Source: Mytilus galloprovincialis (lineage: Eukaryota; Mollusca; Bivalvia; Mytilida; Mytilidae). From it: 64,000 nt of DNA. Below the pieces are notes generated by a model. The model was not told where the DNA came from, made no database searches, and worked only from the letters and a program-made list of their open reading frames with translations. The first letter of the stretch is position 1. Every line of letters begins with the position of its first letter. The DNA lies in NCBI RefSeq assembly GCF_965363235.1, contig NC_134849.1:59601122-59665121 (forward strand), given 5' to 3'. This document shows positions 61,501-64,000 of this stretch, piece by piece. The position numbers and the translations under genes are program-made.

Positions 61501-63312
61501 AAAACAAAAATGACAGACATAAACCAACGACAACATTTGCACTACAGAATCCAGACTTGGAACAGACACATATAAAATGTGGCAGGGTTAAACATGTTTA
61601 TGATCGCTGAACCCTCCATCTAATTTTGGACACTGGTGTTACAGCACAACATAAGAATAAACTGGTAAAACAGTTGCATTGAGCTCAACTCAAACGATCG
61701 GAACCAGACACAAAAGTAACTAACATTAAAGTAAAAGACACAAAGCACCGAACTAAGAGTACTCACTTTGCCAAATCATAGCCGAATACAACTAATAAAT
61801 AAATAATGTTCTCTCAGACTAAAAGCTGTATTGCCGCAGTTTGTGACCCCACTTTTACTTAAGTCAACAGTTCAACATCACTTACCTGTAGATCTCAGTG
61901 TTGTTAAATAGAGAAACAGCAATATGAAATCTGAAAATAAACATGTTCAAATCGATGTTTTGTATTACAAACAATGCAATTCTTCTATGCCACGAAAGCA
62001 AAAACTAATAGACCAGGTTAAGGCAAAATATAATAAACCGTTACATTATAATTTCAATTGAATCAATCTATATATGATTTGAATATAATTCATGACTTTA
62101 TAGTTTGTTACTTGGAATACAAATTCATGAAGTTGAAGTTGGACCATTAAAGACAACTGAGCCTAATAACAAATCAGTCATGCATGATAGACTTACACCT
62201 CGTGATTTTCTCATTATCTTCAACAATGGAATAGAACCTTTTTTTAAAACGGAAATGACATACACTATTGTTTCAAATAAGGACGAAAGTTCGTACCTTT
62301 TGAAACGTTAAACCCCGCTGCATCTGTTTGCACCTGTCCTAAGTCAGGAATCGGATGTTCAGTAGTTGTCGTTTGTTGATGTGGTTCAAAAGTGTTTCTC
62401 GTTTCTCGTTTTTTGTTATATATAGTTTAGACCGTTGGTTTTCCCGTTTGAAAGGTTTTACACTAGTGATGTTTGGGGTCCTAATTATAGCTTGATAGTC
62501 GGTATGAACAAAAGGCTTCGTGTTGAAGACCTTACTTTGACCAATAATGGTACATTTATAAATTGTGACTTGAATGTAGAATTGTCTTATTGGCACTTAC
62601 ACCACATCGTCTTATATCTATAAGGAGGATCTTATTTGCATGTAAACAGCATAAATAATCAGAAATCATTATATCTGAAAGAGGCCACATGCGAATTCAT
62701 TCGATGACTCCTTAAGAACTTATTGCCGTCTATAATTATTGTGTTTTCGTGATTTTGTCTCCCATTTCTTAAACTTATTCAAATCGGTACCAACTTTCAC
62801 AGTTTTAAAGATTACAGGCATAACCTTTTAACTCGCCAAACATAGTCATTTACGTAAAGATATTAAATTCTCAAAGGTTTCGGACATGCTGTCATTTCTA
62901 TTAATCTTGTAACAAGCTATGATCAGAATTACCATAAAAAATGACAGCAAGTTGCCGTCAACTTCATGTGTCTAACGTGTATACACAATCTTCCAAAATA
63001 TTGTCCTATACATAAATATAAGATGATGTGGTATGAGTTCCAATGAGACAAATCTCCATCCAAGCCACAATTTATAAAAGTATAACCCATTTACCGTTCA
63101 CTAAATGTGTGAACCACCCTTTTGCTCAAAACCGTATTAAGTTGGTACATTTTTTTTACTTTTCAGGCTTGTCTTTTGTGTCTGTTTCTGGAAAGCCAGA
63201 AGTACATCATATAATATTTTTCTTTCTCTTGTCAGTTTTTCTAGCCTAATGATTATATTTCGAATTTGTAGTTTTTTTTTGTAATAATATCTTTAACGTT
63301 CTTACCTTTCAT
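55331..63312 (-). CDS. Secreted fibrinogen-related domain (FReD) protein, multi-exon, one exon missing
   Basis: Recognised exons are 63312-63306, 61930-61886, 58987-58905, 57978-57854, 57354-57258, 56482-56312 and 55581-55331. Exons 1-2 give MK, then a leader rich in Leu and Phe. Exon 3 gives ICLSCSG...[13 protein letters not shown], a short Cys-rich module resembling the start of a Ly6/uPAR-type fold. The last four exons give an intact 213-residue fibrinogen-like domain. It has ECEDI...[30 protein letters not shown], the calcium-type loop KDRDND, NCAQ..HGAWWY and SNLNGRY, with cysteines in the usual pairs. Such proteins act as secreted lectins or recognition factors in molluscs (family knowledge). 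Exon 3 ends in phase 0 but the next exon needs phase 1, so at least one coding exon between 58904 and 57979 is missing or lost. Without it the gene would be out of frame. Confidence 0.72.
56135..56300 (-). repeat. Dispersed repeat family A, in a FReD intron
   Basis: AAAATGCCTGTTCCAAGTGT, CGTTTAAAGTGTTTGAGC and TTTTCCTCGGAAATCGATAT are the family in reverse, ending a few bases before exon 6 sequence at 56312. Confidence 0.55.
56312..56482 (-). CDS. FReD exon 6
   Basis: The 171-nt exon runs from ttcttttag|GAAACG to GTTG|gtatgc. It encodes NDAIHKIS, then [19 protein letters not shown] and [10 protein letters not shown], the middle of the domain. Phase 1 on both sides. Confidence 0.86.
56520..56900 (-). 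repeat. Dispersed repeat family B, in a FReD intron
   Basis: Almost complete copy between exons 5 and 6, from TGCGTTTACTTTTATACTTG through CCCCGCCGCAATTTTGCGCC to CACATTCCCCATTTTC. Confidence 0.7.
57258..57354 (-). CDS. FReD exon 5
   Basis: The 97-nt exon encodes [20 protein letters not shown], then [13 protein letters not shown], the most conserved fibrinogen-domain block. The acceptor gatcaag|GTT has a weak pyrimidine tract, but the frame joins exon 4 exactly (WT|VIQ). Confidence 0.88.
57854..57978 (-). CDS. FReD exon 4, start of fibrinogen-like domain
   Basis: The 125-nt exon runs from ttctacag|TCAAAC to GGACA|gtaagt, phase 1 in and phase 0 out. It reads [17 protein letters not shown] and VFCIMT...KWT, the hallmark first block of fibrinogen C-terminal domains with its first disulfide pair. 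Confidence 0.88.
58060..58393. repeat. SINE tail copy and associated repeat unit
   Basis: 58060-58115 repeats the SINE tail at 58501-58555. The following 270 bases, ending in CGGCCAGCGAAAGCTC, lead straight into the SINE head. The two tails therefore bracket a unit of about 440 bp, as in a partial tandem array. It lies in the FReD intron. Confidence 0.5.
58394..58556 (+). mobile_element. tRNA-derived SINE
   Basis: The head has a pol III A box (TGGTCTAGCGG, 58408-58418) and a perfect B box (GGTTCGAATCC, 58467-58477). It is followed by a conserved tail (AAATTTACAGATCTAACATT...) and ends in TA repeats. The tail occurs again at 58060-58120. The tail may be a conserved SINE core domain of the kind shared between metazoan SINEs. 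Confidence 0.75.
58646..58860. repeat. Foldback element with about 56-bp arms
   Basis: The left arm (58646-58701) and right arm (58804-58860) are near-perfect reverse complements, with outer ends at TTTAACGCC and GGCGTTTAA. The loop is about 102 bp. It lies next to the SINE in the FReD interval where a coding exon is missing. Confidence 0.85.
58905..58987 (-). CDS. FReD exon 3, short cysteine-rich module
   Basis: The 83-nt exon runs from tttttataag|TTGCTGG to GATGAG|gtaatg, phase 1 in and phase 0 out. It encodes [10 protein letters not shown] and [13 protein letters not shown] with a C-x2-C-x8-C-x5-C spacing. That resembles the N-terminal half of Ly6-like modules, but the second half is not seen here. 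Confidence 0.62.
59613..60808. mobile_element. Hairpin-ended dispersed element, copy B, in a FReD intron
   Basis: It has the same two terminal hairpins and colinear interior as copy A, without the 204-bp insertion. It lies in the intron between exons 2 and 3 of the FReD gene. Half-sites are at 60070-60094. Confidence 0.65.
61560..61800 (+). repeat. Decayed family B copy
   Basis: GGCAGGGTTAAACATGTTTA and TGAACCCTCCATCTAATTTT are diverged family B. It is in the intron next to FReD exon 2. Confidence 0.45.
61886..61930 (-). CDS. FReD exon 2, signal peptide
   Basis: The 45-nt exon runs from tttattttcag|ATTTC to ACAG|gtaagt, phase 1 on both sides. It reads [14 protein letters not shown], a hydrophobic leader that joins to VAGTIC in exon 3. 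Confidence 0.6.
62290..62545 (+). repeat. Dispersed repeat families B and D, fragment
   Basis: TTAAACCCCGCTGCATCTGT is a family B fragment. GTTGTCGTTTGTTGATGTGG through TTCGTGTTGAAGACC is family D. It lies in FReD intron 1. Confidence 0.6.
63025..63120 (+). repeat. Dispersed repeat family C, fragment
   Basis: GATGTGGTATGAGTTCCAAT and GAGACAAATCTCCATCCAAG match the start of the family. It is in FReD intron 1. Confidence 0.5.
63306..63312 (-). CDS. FReD exon 1, start codon exon (7 coding bases)
   Basis: ATGAAAG followed by the donor gtaaga gives Met-Lys plus one base in phase 1. Joined to the next exon it yields [14 protein letters not shown], a good signal peptide. The next exon has no in-frame ATG of its own, which supports this choice. 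A signal so short could still be coincidence. Confidence 0.5.
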
Positions 63313-64000
63313 TTTACACATAAAAGTTTAAAGATTCTATGTTGTGACAACAACATGTGGTCTGTGATTCAAACTTATCTGACTTAATATAATGTCAGAT
63401 CAGATAATATGTGTCCTTACTAACATTATTTACATCTCTCGCAAAAGATTAGGCCGAGTTTAAACGAGAGGAGAGTCAACATCAATCATCAAATAGCGGT
63501 ACGATTACACTTTTTAGAAAGTCGCCAATCCTTTCACATGTTCCAAGTAAATTGTGGTCATTGGTGCGGTCGTAGCATGGTTGAGTTAAGGGCATGCGAT
63601 ACAGTTTTGATCCCATATTGAATTTTGGATGAAAATTTGCATATAGGCTATTTTTTACCTGATTAAAACAAATATGTAATAAAAAATATACCTTCATGTG
63701 CTACTTTTTGAGTAAATTACGGCTGAAATTTTAGATATTTCCTAAAAATTCGGATTTGTGGACGTATTTTTCCTTTCGATAGAAATTCATAACATTTTTG
63801 TTTTAAAAGATAAACATAGGCTGTCTTTTGTTAAATTTTTTTTAATTTCTGTATTATATAAATGTTCTATAAAGTACGTTTTATTTTAACAAATAACTCA
63901 TTTATCAAATGTTCACGAATGTAGAAATAAAACCGTCTTTTTTTGACCACGCTGAAGTACATCCATTATTCATAGTTCATTATTTATTATTCAATAATGA
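63313..64000. other. Upstream region of the FReD gene
   Basis: Presumed 5' UTR and promoter side. ATTATATTAAG near 63390 is a possible TATA element about 80 bases before the start. Nothing else was recognised. Confidence 0.35.

Overview
The window reads as nuclear DNA of a bivalve mollusc, most likely a mussel (Mytilus-type). It is AT-rich, its genes are short and split by introns with GT..AG ends, and it is full of interspersed repeats that I recognise as typical of mussel genomic DNA. The organism call is inference from those repeats and from the gene families. No database search was run.

Every gene I can support lies on the minus strand. Three paralogous units encode small secreted proteins with one immunoglobulin (Ig)-like domain. 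Ig-1 (5676-8605) and Ig-3 (38101-40776) are complete three-exon models: a signal peptide exon of exactly 49 nt, an Ig exon with phase-1 boundaries on both sides, and a short tail exon. They predict 185 and 187 residues, with cysteines aligned position by position. Ig-2 (27942-29109) has the same first two exons, but its Ig exon is one base out of frame at a homopolymer and I find no tail exon. A fourth, isolated Ig fragment lies on the plus strand at 2006-2144, inside a large palindrome.

Between Ig-2 and Ig-3 sits one intronless 314-residue multi-pass membrane protein (33831-34775) that I do not recognise. Two short exons at 16842-17030 and 46980-47180 share layout: splice acceptor, near-identical first bases, one membrane segment and a short tail. 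They look like two members of a small membrane protein or membrane-exon family.

At the right end, 55331-63312 holds a fibrinogen-related-domain (FReD) gene. It has a tiny start exon, a signal peptide exon, a short cysteine-rich exon and four exons giving an intact fibrinogen-like domain. The exon joining the cysteine-rich module to the fibrinogen domain was not found, and that interval is filled by a tRNA-derived SINE and a foldback element. Secreted Ig-domain and fibrinogen-domain proteins are both lectin or immune-recognition classes in molluscs, so the window may be part of an immune-type gene cluster. That is inference.

The rest is repeats. There are 3' ends of a reverse-transcriptase element, several dispersed repeat families, a hAT-type MITE with a perfect 8-bp target duplication, and a pair of 0.64-kb MITEs. 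There are also hairpin-ended elements carrying nuclear-receptor half-sites, a 52-bp minisatellite, a TA microsatellite, an exact 368-bp tandem duplication and an exact 204-bp displaced duplication.
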